A stretch of 64,000 nucleotides of DNA from assembly GCF_007859935.1 (NCBI RefSeq), contig NZ_SJPO01000006.1, positions 310,001 through 374,000 on the forward strand. The letters run 5' to 3'. Shown here one piece after another: positions 27,081 to 36,538 of the stretch. Below the pieces are notes generated by a model. That model was not told where the DNA came from. It did not search any database and saw only the letters and a list, made by a program, of their open reading frames with translations. Made by a program: the position numbers and the translations under genes. How positions within the stretch are numbered: position 1 is the stretch's first letter; every line of letters begins with the position of its first letter. The DNA comes from Posidoniimonas polymericola. GTDB taxonomy: Bacteria > Planctomycetota > Planctomycetia > Pirellulales > Lacipirellulaceae.

Positions 27081-28772
27081 CTATTTCCCTTGACCGGTAG
27101 GGTCCGCCTGGTCGGTCGTCATCGAGCGGTACACGAGAACCAGGCCGAAAGTCGCGGCCGAGATGAAGAACACCAGGGCGATGGCTGGGTAGCCCAGCAG
27201 GGTGAGCGAGGTTTCGAGGTGCATCATCAGCGACGCCCCCACGATCAACGCGGCCAGCACCAGCCCGGTAGTGACCCGGTTGGCGACCTTCTCGAGGCCG
27301 GCGATCAGTTTGTGCTCGTCAATCGCGTCGACCTCAACCTTCAGCCCGTTGCTGGCGATCAGTTCGGTGATCCGGTTGGCGCGCTGCGGGAGGTGCTGCA
27401 GCAGGTCGGCGCCCTCGAGCATCGCGTTGTAGGCCTGCTGCAGCGACAGACGCTGCCGGCTGTGCAGCCGCATGATCTCGGTGGACTGCGCACGGATAAT
27501 CTCGGTCGGGTCGAGCGTTGGGTCGAGCGTCTCGACCACGCGGTCGAGGTTCAGCAGCGTCTTGCCGAGCATGTGGAGCGCGTGCGGCAGTCGGAGGCCG
27601 CAGCTCGAGGCAATCCGCTGGATTTCCATGATGCCCGGCCCAACGCTGAGCTGGTCGACGCGTTTGCTCTCGTTTTCGGCAACCAGCTGGCTGATCTGCT
27701 TGTGGAACGCCCCCTCGTCGAAGCTACGTCCGGCCGCGCCCATATCGAGGGCGGCCCGCGCAGCCTCGTCCCCCTCACCATCGGCTAGCGCCAAAAGCAG
27801 CTGCAGCAGCGACCGCCGCTGGTCCTTCGGGACATGGGTCACCATGCCGAAATCGAGCAGGCCGATGCGATGGTCACGCGTCAGCACGAGGTTTCCCGGG
27901 TGCGGGTCGGAGTGGAACACGCCGTCCACCAGCAGCTGGTGCAGGTAGACGGCGACCAGCGCCTCGGCCAGGCCCCGGCGGTCGACCTCCAGCAGCACAG
28001 CCGGGCTGACATCGGTGATCTTCGCGCCCGACAGGTACTGCATCGTGATCACCCGCGACGAGGTGTAGTCGTCTATCACCTCGGGAATGATGAACTGCTC
28101 GTAGTCGGCAAGGTTCTCGCGGAGCGCGGCGGCGTTGGCGGCCTCTTGGCGGTAGTCGAGCTCGTTTAGCAGGCTCTCGCGGAGGGTCTCAATCAGGGCG
28201 ACCAACCCCGCCTGGCGGCCGAATTCGGTGCGTGCCTCTAGCAGCTCGGCCATCTCGTGCATCGCGTCGAGGTCGTCGACAATCTGGCCGCGGATGTCGG
28301 GCCGCTGCACCTTGACGATGACGTCTCGGCCGTCGCGGAGCTTGGCGCGGTGGACCTGGCCGATCGAGGCGGTCGCCAGCGGCCGCTCACTGAACTCAGA
28401 GAACCCGCGGGAAAGACGCACGCCAAGCTCTTCGGATACGATCCTCTCGATCGTCTCATACGGAGTCGACTCGACGTCGTCCTGCAGGCGTTCGAGCGCC
28501 GCCAGGTAAACCGGCGGCAGCAGGTCGGCGCGGGTCGAGAGGAGCTGGCCCAGCTTGATAAACGCCGGCCCCATTTGCTCGAGGTCGTTAGCCAGTTGCT
28601 CTGCCCGCTGCCGTTCATCCTCCGACGCGGCCGTGTCCTGGACGTCGCCGCACTGGTCACGAAGCCCGGCGTCGTCGAGTAGATCAGAACGGCCATACTT
28701 GACTAGCAGTTTCGTGATTGCTGCATAGCGAGACAGTTTTTTAGGCTGCAGAGCGATCAAGGCGGGCCTCAT
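27081..28772 (-). CDS. ubiB: UbiB/AarF/ABC1-family atypical kinase
   Basis: This 563-residue protein has all hallmarks of the family: the KxGQ motif at about 73-76 (FIKLGQLLSTRADLLPP), the alanine-rich nucleotide loop (ATASIGQVHRAKL), the lysine strand (VIVKVQRP), the catalytic HSDPHPGNL and the metal-binding LLDFGMV. Two C-terminal hydrophobic helices (LVLAALIVGASLMM and ALVFFISAATFGLVLVY) anchor it in the membrane. UbiB-like proteins support isoprenoid-quinone biosynthesis or lipid handling; in a menaquinone-using planctomycete the exact role is unclear. The ATG at 28772 was chosen because homology begins there (MRPALIALQPKKLSRYAAI); no Shine-Dalgarno sequence is evident. Confidence 0.92.
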   Translation of the reverse strand: MRPALIALQPKKLSRYAAITKLLVKYGRSDLLDDAGLRDQCGDVQDTAASEDERQRAEQLANDLEQMGPAFIKLGQLLSTRADLLPPVYLAALERLQDDVESTPYETIERIVSEELGVRLSRGFSEFSERPLATASIGQVHRAKLRDGRDVIVKVQRPDIRGQIVDDLDAMHEMAELLEARTEFGRQAGLVALIETLRESLLNELDYRQEAANAAALRENLADYEQFIIPEVIDDYTSSRVITMQYLSGAKITDVSPAVLLEVDRRGLAEALVAVYLHQLLVDGVFHSDPHPGNLVLTRDHRIGLLDFGMVTHVPKDQRRSLLQLLLALADGEGDEAARAALDMGAAGRSFDEGAFHKQISQLVAENESKRVDQLSVGPGIMEIQRIASSCGLRLPHALHMLGKTLLNLDRVVETLDPTLDPTEIIRAQSTEIMRLHSRQRLSLQQAYNAMLEGADLLQHLPQRANRITELIASNGLKVEVDAIDEHKLIAGLEKVANRVTTGLVLAALIVGASLMMHLETSLTLLGYPAIALVFFISAATFGLVLVYRSMTTDQADPTGQGK

Positions 28773-29056
28773 AAATCCAGGGTCGGAGGGAGAGTTAGCT
28801 CGACGGCGACCGACCGCTGTCGGGACGCCGCAGCGAGGGAGAAGCAATTCCTGTGACAATGGGTAAGATGGCGGCCGTTTTCTTGGCGTTTGCGTGCCCG
28901 GAACCGGCACATTTGCCGCTATTCAGGACGTCGCGAGGCCAGTGGCCGTCAAATCCGACAGCCAATGCCGGCGTGGTTGCCTAGCATCCGACCGGCCGGC
29001 GGCCAGCCTGGTCCACCGATGACCAACTAAGCCTAGGAAAGCCGGGTTTTCGGAAG

Positions 29057-29072
29057 TGGCACGCCTGTTGCT
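29057..29072 (+). promoter_or_regulatory. Sigma-54 (-24/-12) promoter
   Basis: TGGCACGCCTGTTGCT matches the RpoN consensus (TGGCAC, N5, TTGCT) at every conserved position, with the invariant GG and GC exactly 12 bases apart. Transcription would start near 29083, leaving a leader of about 100 nt before the small lipoprotein gene at 29184. It sits in the 411-base gap 28773-29183, in which I see nothing else. No sigma-54 activator gene is visible in the window. Confidence 0.75.
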
Positions 29073-29183
29073 TCCCAGGGTCTCAACCCCGCGACTAAAA
29101 CAAGGCGACGCGGGCTGCCTGAGGACGGAGTCGCTTGTCGCGACCGGAGGCTTGCGTCGTCACCTACTGAAAAGGAGCTACCC

Positions 29184-29528
29184 ATGCGCGTTACGAATCT
29201 GCTGAGCCTTGGCCTTGCGAGTCTACTGGGCGCCGGCCTGACCCTGTCGACCGGCTGCGTCGACGACGAGCGTCACGAGATGAACAAGCCGGTCATCGAG
29301 AACGAGTACGACGAGACCGAGGCCGACCTCGACGCCACCGGCGAGGCAATGGAGAACGACGCCGAAGAGGCTTGGAATGACACCAAGGAGGCCGCCGAGG
29401 ACGCCACCGACGCGGTTGTCCCGGATGAGGAGAAGGTCGACGTCGACAGCCCGCTGGGCGATGTCAACGTAAGCGAGGATCCGGTAACCGGAGACGTCAA
29501 CGTCGACGTCGACGCCGACAAGGAGTAA
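29184..29528 (+). CDS. Small, highly acidic secreted lipoprotein
   Basis: The 114-residue product has a signal peptide and lipobox-like end (LLGAGLTLSTGC, Cys25), followed by a mature part rich in Asp and Glu. It contains a helical stretch (ENDAEEAWNDTKEAAEDAT) and a valine/aspartate-rich C-terminus with repeated DVNV/DVD units. No enzymatic motif is present. The start is secured by AAGGAG six bases upstream. It is a single-gene unit: a sigma-54 promoter lies upstream and a strong hairpin terminator downstream. A bulk cation-binding or cell-envelope structural role is possible, but the function is unknown. Confidence 0.85.
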   Translation: MRVTNLLSLGLASLLGAGLTLSTGCVDDERHEMNKPVIENEYDETEADLDATGEAMENDAEEAWNDTKEAAEDATDAVVPDEEKVDVDSPLGDVNVSEDPVTGDVNVDVDADKE

Positions 29529-29559
29529 TTGGCCCTGAGGGACCAAGCGAAAAGTTGCA

Positions 29560-29593
29560 GCCGCCCCGCGTAACCACGCGGGGCGGCTTTTTC
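29560..29593. terminator. Bidirectional intrinsic terminator
   Basis: GCCGCCCCGCG (29560-29570) and its perfect complement (29577-29587) enclose a six-base loop and are followed by TTTTTC on the plus strand. On the minus strand the stem is followed by AACTTTTCG. It ends the lipoprotein gene and, overlapping its stop codon, probably also the CobA-HemD gene. Confidence 0.92.
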
Positions 29594-31101
29594 TATGCGC
29601 CGCAGCCGCGGAGGATTGCCTTGATGACGCCGTCGGCCGTGTACTCGTCGGCGACCAGCGCCGCCGGGTAGCCGAGCTCCTCGAGCACGCCCGCGGTCAG
29701 CGGGCTGATCGCCACCAGCTTGGTGTTGCGGAGCGCCTCGCCGAACAACGCGACCAACGACCGAGCGATCGCCGAGCTCGTCACCGTTGTCCATGGGACT
29801 TGGCCAGTATTCAGGGCTTCGGCGATATCGGGATCTGGCGTGGTAACGTCCGAGCTGAGGTAGGCCACGACCTGTTCGATTTCGGTGCCGGCGTCGGCGA
29901 GCATCTCGGCCAGCACCTCACGCCCTCGGCTCGCGCGGACCAGCAGCACGCGTTTTTCGCTGCACTCGGGCGCCAGGGCCTCGGCGAGCGCCTCGGCCCG
30001 GTACTCCGCGGGGCAGAGGTCGGCGGTCAGGTAGTGCTCGGCCAGCGTCTCGACCGTGGCGGGTCCGATTGCCGCCAGCTTTACGCCGCCAAGCCGCCGG
30101 GCGTCGCCGCCACACTGGTACACGGCCGACATAAACGACTCGACGCCGTTGCTGCTGGAGAACACGATCCAGTGGAAGTCGCCGCAGCGGAGCGCCGCGT
30201 CGTGGAGGTTCTCGATCTGCGGAGGCGGTCCGATCTTGATCGCCGGCTGCACCAGGCACTCCGAGCCGAGCTCGCGCAGCCGCTCGACCATAGGCGCGGC
30301 CTGGTGTCGGGGTCGGGTGACCAGCACGGTCTGACCGAACAGCGGCCGGCCACTGAACCACTCCATCGCTTCGGGCCGGCGCGCCACCGGGCCGACGATC
30401 GCCACCACCGGCGGGCGCACCTTGCCGGGCGCCAGCACACCGGCTACCTCGCCCAACGTGCACTCGAACGCCTGCTGATCGGGCAGCGAGCACCGCCGCA
30501 CCAGCAGCACCGGCGTGTCGGCGGGCCTGCCGTGCTCCAGCAGCCTGCTGCTCCACTGCTCGGCGGTCGTGACCCCCATGTAGATGACCAGCGTGCCGGG
30601 CAGCTTCGCCAGCGCCGCGTAGTCGAGCGAGTCCTCGTCCTTGCCCGGCTTCTCGTGCCCCGTGAGGAACGTGACGCAGCTCGCTTGGTCGCGGTCGGTG
30701 ATGGTGACGCCGGCGTACGCGCCGCTAGCGACCGCGGTGCTGATGCCGGGGATGATCTCGAATGGGATGCCGGCGGCGGTTAGGGCGTCGAGTTCCTCGG
30801 CCAGCCTGCCAAAGATGCTGGGGTCGCCCCCCTTGAGTCGCGCTACGGTCTTGCCCGCCTTGCCGCACTCGACCAGTTTGGCGTTGATCTCGTCCTGCTT
30901 CCACAGCTTGCCGTGCCCGTGGCGGCCCAGGCAATAAAGCTCGGCCCCGGGGCGAGTCCATTCCAGCACCCGCGGGCCGGACAGGTAGTCGTACAGCACG
31001 ACGTCGGCCCGCTCGAGGCATTCGCGTCCCCGCACCGTGATCAGGCCCGGATCGCCTGGGCCGGCGCCGATCAGGTAGACCATTCCCGGTTGCGGATTCA
31101 T
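29593..31101 (-). CDS. Uroporphyrinogen-III C-methyltransferase / uroporphyrinogen-III synthase fusion (CobA-HemD)
   Basis: This is a 502-residue bifunctional tetrapyrrole enzyme. Residues 1-250 are a SUMT-type methyltransferase (VYLIGAGPGDPGLITVRG, LVYDYLS-like VLYDYLSG, RLKGGDPSIFGR, EIIPGIST) that makes precorrin-2 on the route to siroheme and cobalamin. Residues about 260-500 are HemD (GQTVLVTRPRHQA, WIVFSSSNGVESF, KLAAIGPATVETL, VTSSAIARSL), which cyclises hydroxymethylbilane to uroporphyrinogen III. This fusion order is common in Gram-positives and Planctomycetes. It is monocistronic and converges on the acidic lipoprotein gene with a shared terminator. Confidence 0.95.
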   Translation of the reverse strand: MNPQPGMVYLIGAGPGDPGLITVRGRECLERADVVLYDYLSGPRVLEWTRPGAELYCLGRHGHGKLWKQDEINAKLVECGKAGKTVARLKGGDPSIFGRLAEELDALTAAGIPFEIIPGISTAVASGAYAGVTITDRDQASCVTFLTGHEKPGKDEDSLDYAALAKLPGTLVIYMGVTTAEQWSSRLLEHGRPADTPVLLVRRCSLPDQQAFECTLGEVAGVLAPGKVRPPVVAIVGPVARRPEAMEWFSGRPLFGQTVLVTRPRHQAAPMVERLRELGSECLVQPAIKIGPPPQIENLHDAALRCGDFHWIVFSSSNGVESFMSAVYQCGGDARRLGGVKLAAIGPATVETLAEHYLTADLCPAEYRAEALAEALAPECSEKRVLLVRASRGREVLAEMLADAGTEIEQVVAYLSSDVTTPDPDIAEALNTGQVPWTTVTSSAIARSLVALFGEALRNTKLVAISPLTAGVLEELGYPAALVADEYTADGVIKAILRGCGA

Positions 31102-31246
31102 GTGGCGCCTAGACTTGCTCGCGGGGTGTGGATTCCAAGCCGACGACCGCGTTAATCGATACCAGCGGCCTGAACAGCATTATGCCGCCTCGGAGCCGCC
31201 TCAACGAGGCGCCCCGGCGCAGCCCTAGCCAACCCGCGGTGATACG

Positions 31247-32824
31247 ATGGATAGTACGAGCCCGCTCTTCAACCGCACCGCGTCGACGACATTCATGTCC
31301 GACCCCTCAGAAGCCCCGACCGACTTCGCCCCCCGCGCGGGACGCGGCGTCACGGCCGCCACCCGACAGCGGCTCGAGGCCTTGCACACCCGGGCCAAGG
31401 CGTGCCTCGAGCGGGGCGACCACGACTACGCCCACGACCTGCTCACGCAGTGCATCGCCGAGGACCCTGGATCGCTGATCTACGCCCAGACCTTCCGGGC
31501 GAATATCGCCAAGAAGTACGCCGGCGGCGGCAAGAAGAGCTCGATGTTCGGTTCGTTGGTCGGCAAAACCGGCCGCGCCGCGGTCGCCAAGGCGGCCGGC
31601 AAGGGAGCCTGGACCGAGGCCTTCACCGCCGGCTGCCAAGCGCTCAAGAAGAACCCTGTCGACCTGCCCGTGCTGCGCGAACTCGCGACCGGCTGCGGGG
31701 AACTCGGCCACACCGAGACCCAGCTCTTCTACCTCCGCTGGGCCCTCGACCTCGATCTGCACGACGTCGAGACCAACCGACTCGGCGGCGAGGCGACCGC
31801 TAAGTCGAAGCAGTACGAGCAGGCAATCGCCTGCTGGCAGCGGGTCCTCAAGCAGAAGCCCGAGGACGAGGAGGCCCGTCGGGCCATCTCGCGGCTCAGC
31901 GTCGAGCAGACCCTGCACGAGGGGGGCTACGACCACGAACTGCTGAAGGGCGAGGGCGCGACGCCCGACCTGCCGGCCATCCGCGTGTCGGACCTTGCCT
32001 CCAAAGAGTCCGACGGCCAGCCCCGCCGCCCGGCAACAATCTCTGCCGAACCAGCAGCCGAAGAATCAATTGTCCCCCCGCTGTCCCGCGAAGAGCTCGA
32101 GGAGGTCGTCGAGGAAGAGCCCAAGAACCTGACGGCCGCAGGGCAGCTCGCCCGTATCCTGCACGTCGCGGGGGAGAGCACGGCCGCGATCGAGCTGCTG
32201 CGGCGGACGCTCGCCGCGTCGCCCGATCCCGAGTCGCCCGATCCCGAGTCGCCCGAACAGGCCAAGCTCGAAGAGGCCCAGCTCCAAATGACCCGCGAGC
32301 ACGTCGAGGCGACTCAGGACCGCGCCAAGGCGACCCGCAAGCCGGCGGAAATCAAGCAGGCCAAGCAGGCGATGGTGCTGTCCAACCAGGCCGAGCTGGA
32401 GGTTTTTGCAGCCCGGGCGAAGCGGAACCCGGCCAGCGTGCGGGACCAGCTCGAGCTCGGGCTGAGGCTCAAGCGGGGTGGGAACCACCGTGAGGCGATC
32501 AAGGCCCTGCAGGCCGCCCGCGGGGACGCACGGCGGGAAGCCGAGGTGCAGCTGCACCTTGGGGAGTGCTTCCAGCACATCGAGCAGTTCAAGCTCGCGG
32601 CCAGCAGCTACGAAGCCGCGATAAAGGCCTCCGCGACCGAGTCGGCCCACGCCTCGGAGGAGACCCACAAGCTGGCCCTGTACCGCGCCGGGGTGCTCGC
32701 CCTAGGGCTGGGGGACCTCGATCGGGCCGAAAACCGCCTGACCGAGCTGGCCGGGCACGATTTTGGCTACCGGGATGTTAGTGACCGGCTGGACAAGATC
32801 GCCGATTTGCGTAAAAATGCGTGA
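31247..32824 (+). CDS. Tetratricopeptide-repeat protein
   Basis: This soluble 525-residue protein is rich in TPR-like helical hairpins: residues about 45-90 (LHTRAKACLERGDHDYAHDL), 135-230 (WTEAFTAGCQALKKNPVDL, YEQAIACWQRVLKQKPEDEE), and a C-terminal set at about 390-520 (LELGLRLKRGGNHREAIKAL, HLGECFQHIEQFKLAASSYE). A Lys/Glu-rich coiled stretch and a tandem pair of PDPES units (15-base direct repeat at 32219-32249) form a linker. An alternative ATG at 31295 (MSDPSEAP) may be the true start because homology begins just after it. It is likely a scaffold protein; partners are unknown. The gene lies immediately upstream of rpsT. Confidence 0.85.
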   Translation: MDSTSPLFNRTASTTFMSDPSEAPTDFAPRAGRGVTAATRQRLEALHTRAKACLERGDHDYAHDLLTQCIAEDPGSLIYAQTFRANIAKKYAGGGKKSSMFGSLVGKTGRAAVAKAAGKGAWTEAFTAGCQALKKNPVDLPVLRELATGCGELGHTETQLFYLRWALDLDLHDVETNRLGGEATAKSKQYEQAIACWQRVLKQKPEDEEARRAISRLSVEQTLHEGGYDHELLKGEGATPDLPAIRVSDLASKESDGQPRRPATISAEPAAEESIVPPLSREELEEVVEEEPKNLTAAGQLARILHVAGESTAAIELLRRTLAASPDPESPDPESPEQAKLEEAQLQMTREHVEATQDRAKATRKPAEIKQAKQAMVLSNQAELEVFAARAKRNPASVRDQLELGLRLKRGGNHREAIKALQAARGDARREAEVQLHLGECFQHIEQFKLAASSYEAAIKASATESAHASEETHKLALYRAGVLALGLGDLDRAENRLTELAGHDFGYRDVSDRLDKIADLRKNA

Positions 32825-32900
32825 CTCGCAGCGGGAGGCTGCGATCGCCCAGCGCCGTTCAAGTCTGCGCCATTCACCCCCAAGAGTTTTTTCGTCGGCC

Positions 32901-33173
32901 ATGCCAAATTCCGCCAGTGCTCGTAAGCGTCTCCGTCAGGACCAGGCCCGTCGCCTCCGCAACCGTTCGGCTAAGGCCTCGGTCCGCACCCAGCTGAAGA
33001 AGCTCCGCAAGGCCATTGAGGCCGGCGAGGTCGAGACCAGCGAGAAAGAATTCATCACCGCGACCAAGCGTCTGGACCAGGCGGCCGCCAAGGGCCTGAT
33101 CCACGCCAACGCGGCTGCCCGCTACAAGAGCCGCCTGAGCAAGGCGATCAAGGGCATCAAGACCGCCAGCTAA
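32901..33173 (+). CDS. rpsT: Ribosomal protein bS20
   Basis: This 90-residue basic protein of the 30S subunit binds 16S rRNA early in assembly. MPNSASARKRLRQDQARRLR, KASVRTQLKKLRKAIEAGE and the C-terminal GLIHANAAARYKSRLSKAI are characteristic of bS20. The ATG at 32901 gives the family length; a longer in-frame upstream reading is unrelated. The gene lies 76 bases after the TPR gene and is followed by a strong terminator. Confidence 0.97.
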   Translation: MPNSASARKRLRQDQARRLRNRSAKASVRTQLKKLRKAIEAGEVETSEKEFITATKRLDQAAAKGLIHANAAARYKSRLSKAIKGIKTAS

Positions 33174-33248
33174 GGCCGGTCGGCAGCAAGCCAATCACGA
33201 GCCGTGGCGGAGCTGCGGCCGGCGCACCTACGCGTGGCGACACAAACC

Positions 33249-33283
33249 AAGCCGCGCTCGTCAACTGACGAGCGCGGCTTTTT
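33249..33283 (+). terminator. Intrinsic terminator after rpsT
   Basis: AAGCCGCGCTCGTC (33249-33262) and its exact complement (33267-33280) form a 14-bp stem with a four-base loop, followed by further T residues. It lies about 75 bases after the S20 stop and may also stop the minus-strand DUF1559 gene ending at 33314. Confidence 0.92.
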
Positions 33284-33313
33284 GCGTTGGCGGCGTCGGC
33301 ATGCGCAACGCGG

Positions 33314-34906
33314 CTACCATTGGCTGAGGTCACGGATCTCTTCGCCGTTCCGCGTGAGCGCCTTCAGAAATTCGGCAGGGGGAATCTCGATACTTACCGG
33401 CTTCACGCTGCCGTCAGCCCGGGCGGCGACAAAGCTGCTCCGACCCTCCTGTCGCAGCGTTGCTAGTGGGTTTGCTTCATGAAACTGCCAGTCGGCCGGC
33501 TTGGTCCAAGGAACGGCGTGCTCCGGCGCTACCTCGACGATCATAAGCGTATTGGAGCTGCCATCGGTGATATCCCGGAATGTCAGCCCCTTGGCCATCG
33601 TGAAGCCACGATTCTCAATCAGCTCGGCATCGGCGGCGGTTGGGAAGATGGTCCTCGGCCCTACCGGGACTTGGTAGACCGTCATTCCCCGGCGGTTAAG
33701 GTCGGGACGGGCCGGGTTGGCGAACACGTCGGGCATCTCCGCAACAAGGGCCAAGTTGTGCGGGCTGTCCCACGGCTCGTCGAGCCGGAAGCGGCGCCAG
33801 AGGTCGCCTTCCTCAAGATAGGGCAGGATCGCGACCCGCCAGGAGAGCAGCGGTCTGCCCTTAGGGTCGCGGAGGGCGGCCATCGCGGGCAGGCTGCCGT
33901 TGGCGCTCTCGAAGTTGAGGATGCCCAACGCAAGCTGCTTCAACTGCTGCATCCGCCCCTCGGTGCGGGCCCGTTCGACGACTTGACGATAGACGGAAGG
34001 CAAGACAGCGCCGAGCAGTTCATCTGCTGCTGGCGAGCCGCCGCGGAGCGACAGCGTGATGCTCGCCCCGTCGACCTTAGCAGGAAACGCGGTGGAGAGC
34101 GGTTGGGCTTCGCTCCCCCCGTTCCGCCACTGAGCGAGGAGTCCATCCAACGCCGACAGTCCCGCGGACGCCAGTGGCTTCCACTCCTGCGCGGCAGCCG
34201 CATCCTTACCCGCAACCGAAAGTTCGACCTCAAAGGGGTCAAGCGAAACTGTCACCGACGCGTGCCGGGCGTCGGCGATTAGGTCGCCGGTCAACGCTTC
34301 GCAGGGCGTCTGCATCGCGGGCCACAGCTCGCGGATCACGTGTCGGGCGTCCTGGCCGGGCGACACGACGATGGTGATTGCCGGTTCGTCGCCGCGAGCC
34401 TCCTGCAATGCGGCAGCAAGTTCTTCTCGCTTGGCATCGACTTCTGATTCGGACTTGTAGCGGTCGAGTGCCCGCTGGGATCCAACGAGCAGGCATTTGT
34501 CGGCCTGCTGAATCCGCAGGCTGTGCGGCGTGTCGCGGGGCCAGCCGAAGCCGGCGAACAATTCATCTAGGCGGGCCGCCGCGTCAGACGTACTGGCGTC
34601 TTCCGCCAGGCTAATCGCCAACACTGGGCCCGACATAGTCTGCAGGTCCTGCACGCCGAGCACCAGCGTGGCGTTGACCACCCCGACTTCTCGCAGGGCC
34701 TCGAGAGCGCGGCGTGCTTCGTCAGCCACCTCCGGCGAGTAGCGGGCGAGCTCTCTCGCAATAGTGGGCGGCTCGGCGTTCTGGACTTCGGCCGTTGCGA
34801 CCAGCAGCGTCTGGTCGTCGGCAAGTCGGCGCCAGACGGTGTCCGCGGCGCGCGACGTGGCGACACCAATCAGGACGACAACAGCAACAGCGATTCTTGT
34901 GAGCAC
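33314..34906 (-). CDS. Secreted protein with C-terminal DUF1559 domain
   Basis: The product of about 530 residues has a signal peptide (MLTRIAVAVVVLIGVATSRAA), a long N-terminal part of unknown family (about 25-370), and a DUF1559-type C-terminal part. Recognisable DUF1559 elements are LKQLALGILNFESANGSLPAM, LLSWRVAILPYLEEGDLW, FRDITDGSSNTLMIVEV and a final FVAARADGSVKPVS segment. Unlike other DUF1559 proteins it lacks the prepilin [13 protein letters not shown] signal. I prefer the GTG at 34906 because AGGAG lies ten bases upstream; a GTG at 34924 is the alternative. It is the last gene of a sigma, anti-sigma, secreted protein, DUF1559 series and may be an output of that regulator pair. Confidence 0.85.
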   Translation of the reverse strand: MLTRIAVAVVVLIGVATSRAADTVWRRLADDQTLLVATAEVQNAEPPTIARELARYSPEVADEARRALEALREVGVVNATLVLGVQDLQTMSGPVLAISLAEDASTSDAAARLDELFAGFGWPRDTPHSLRIQQADKCLLVGSQRALDRYKSESEVDAKREELAAALQEARGDEPAITIVVSPGQDARHVIRELWPAMQTPCEALTGDLIADARHASVTVSLDPFEVELSVAGKDAAAAQEWKPLASAGLSALDGLLAQWRNGGSEAQPLSTAFPAKVDGASITLSLRGGSPAADELLGAVLPSVYRQVVERARTEGRMQQLKQLALGILNFESANGSLPAMAALRDPKGRPLLSWRVAILPYLEEGDLWRRFRLDEPWDSPHNLALVAEMPDVFANPARPDLNRRGMTVYQVPVGPRTIFPTAADAELIENRGFTMAKGLTFRDITDGSSNTLMIVEVAPEHAVPWTKPADWQFHEANPLATLRQEGRSSFVAARADGSVKPVSIEIPPAEFLKALTRNGEEIRDLSQW

Positions 34907-34974
34907 GGCTATGATTCTCCTCACGAGGAAAGTTTCGGAGCGGCGTCGAGTCAGGTTACGGTCGGCGCCGCCTG

Positions 34975-36453
34975 CTAATCCGCGAGCCGGATCTCGTACC
35001 GACGATTCACACGGTGGCCGTCCGACCACGGCAGGTTGAATGTAGCTACGCCGGCTTCCAGCGTGTACTCGAACGGCTCGCCGGTCGACGGGTTGTTCGG
35101 TACGGGGACGCACGTCACGTCGGCCAGCTCGGCCGGCAGCTCACCGGCCTCGGCGGCGTGCATCCGCACGGCCTCAACTGCCCGCAGCAGCGCGGTCTCG
35201 CGTTCGGTCCGGGCCACCGCGTTGCAGCACGTTCTCACCGCTGGGGTCAGCATGTGGGCAATCGGGATCAGTTCCCGGTCCGGGTCGTCCGAGAAGGGGC
35301 CCGACTGACGCAGCCGCTCCCACGCGGGGTCACCCTTGCGGACCTCGCTCCACGGCAGGTAGATGTCTTTGGCCGCCGCGTCGGCGTGCACGCGATAGAC
35401 CCGCGCGCTGTAGATCGCCAGCACCCGGCCAACCGCCATGCCTTCGACCTCGTCGCGGCCGTAGCCCCAGTCGACCAGCCGCTCCTTGGCGTGCGAGTAG
35501 CCAAGCACACCGGCCCCAACGCCGCCGAACGTCGAGGACAACTGACTAGAGACGTCCCTCGAATTGCCGTTAAATCGCTCTAGCTGGGCGAACGCTCCGC
35601 TGAACCGCCGGTTCCACTCTGCGGGTGCGTAAGAGGCGTTTTCTGGATCACGCAGCAGCGGAAACACACGCGGGCCGAGCGACATCTCGAACTGCACCGC
35701 CTCCCGCAGCGAGAGGTTCGGCTCGGGCAGCTCGGCGAGCGCCCAGTAGAGGTTGGGCGAGTCCGGCGCAGCGATCAAGTCGAGCGCGTTGTTGTTGGTG
35801 ATGCCAATCTCCGCGATGCCGACTAAACCACAAACAAGAAATGGGACCTGGGCCGTGTCGTGGCCCATGCGGTAGTTGATCCGCATCAAATCGACCGCGT
35901 CGGCGTAGCGGTGCTCGGCGATGGCCAGGCGGGTGTGCAGAGCGACCATCCGCGTCAGCTCGCGCATTGCCTGGATCTCGGGAAGCAAGAACTCGATGGC
36001 CTCCATTCCCTCCAGCGTTTCCGGTGCGAATCCCCAGTCGACCCGCTTGCAGTCGGCCCCAGCGCGGGGTCCGTGGGTGACGACTTTCTCCGAAAGGTTG
36101 GCAGCCTGACGCACCTTGTCGAGCGGCAACTGGCTAATCGGCACATCGGCGTCGAGCCAGTCGTACCACTCCCGACCAACCTTCTGCTCCATCGCGGACT
36201 GGGCGCCCCGCAGGATGTTCTCGGCGTGGATCCGGCGATAGTACGCCGGGGCGTTGCCCTCCTTGAGCTGGTCGAGCGGCTTGATCAAACGGTACGCGAA
36301 CGCCGGCGTCGGCTCCGCCGCCGGCGTGACCGTCAGGCGGAAGACCTCGACCTGGTGGTCCCCGTCTTTGGAGTCTTCGTCGGTCGTTACGAGCTCCGCA
36401 AAGCACGGCGGCGCCGTTAGAGCTAGCAGGAGGATAGGAGCAAATAGTTTCAT
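34975..36453 (-). CDS. Secreted protein of unknown function
   Basis: This 492-residue protein has a clear signal peptide (MKLFAPILLLALTAPPCFAE) and is otherwise largely helical. Conserved-looking stretches are RIHAENILRG, WGFAPETLEGMEAIEFLLPE, MVALHTRLAIAEHRYADAVD and the C-terminal GEPFEYTLEAGVATFNLP. No catalytic motif is recognised. It resembles long secreted hypothetical proteins found widely in Planctomycetes. The start is supported by GGAAGGG upstream. It lies 85 bases after the anti-sigma-like gene and 68 bases before the DUF1559 gene on the same strand, so it is probably part of the same operon. Confidence 0.8.
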   Translation of the reverse strand: MKLFAPILLLALTAPPCFAELVTTDEDSKDGDHQVEVFRLTVTPAAEPTPAFAYRLIKPLDQLKEGNAPAYYRRIHAENILRGAQSAMEQKVGREWYDWLDADVPISQLPLDKVRQAANLSEKVVTHGPRAGADCKRVDWGFAPETLEGMEAIEFLLPEIQAMRELTRMVALHTRLAIAEHRYADAVDLMRINYRMGHDTAQVPFLVCGLVGIAEIGITNNNALDLIAAPDSPNLYWALAELPEPNLSLREAVQFEMSLGPRVFPLLRDPENASYAPAEWNRRFSGAFAQLERFNGNSRDVSSQLSSTFGGVGAGVLGYSHAKERLVDWGYGRDEVEGMAVGRVLAIYSARVYRVHADAAAKDIYLPWSEVRKGDPAWERLRQSGPFSDDPDRELIPIAHMLTPAVRTCCNAVARTERETALLRAVEAVRMHAAEAGELPAELADVTCVPVPNNPSTGEPFEYTLEAGVATFNLPWSDGHRVNRRYEIRLAD

Positions 36454-36538
36454 CGAGAGACCCTTCCCGAGAGGAGCGAATTGGATTGACTGGAATGCCT
36501 AGCAGTACGTCCGAGTCGAGCGTCTCGAACGCCACGAG

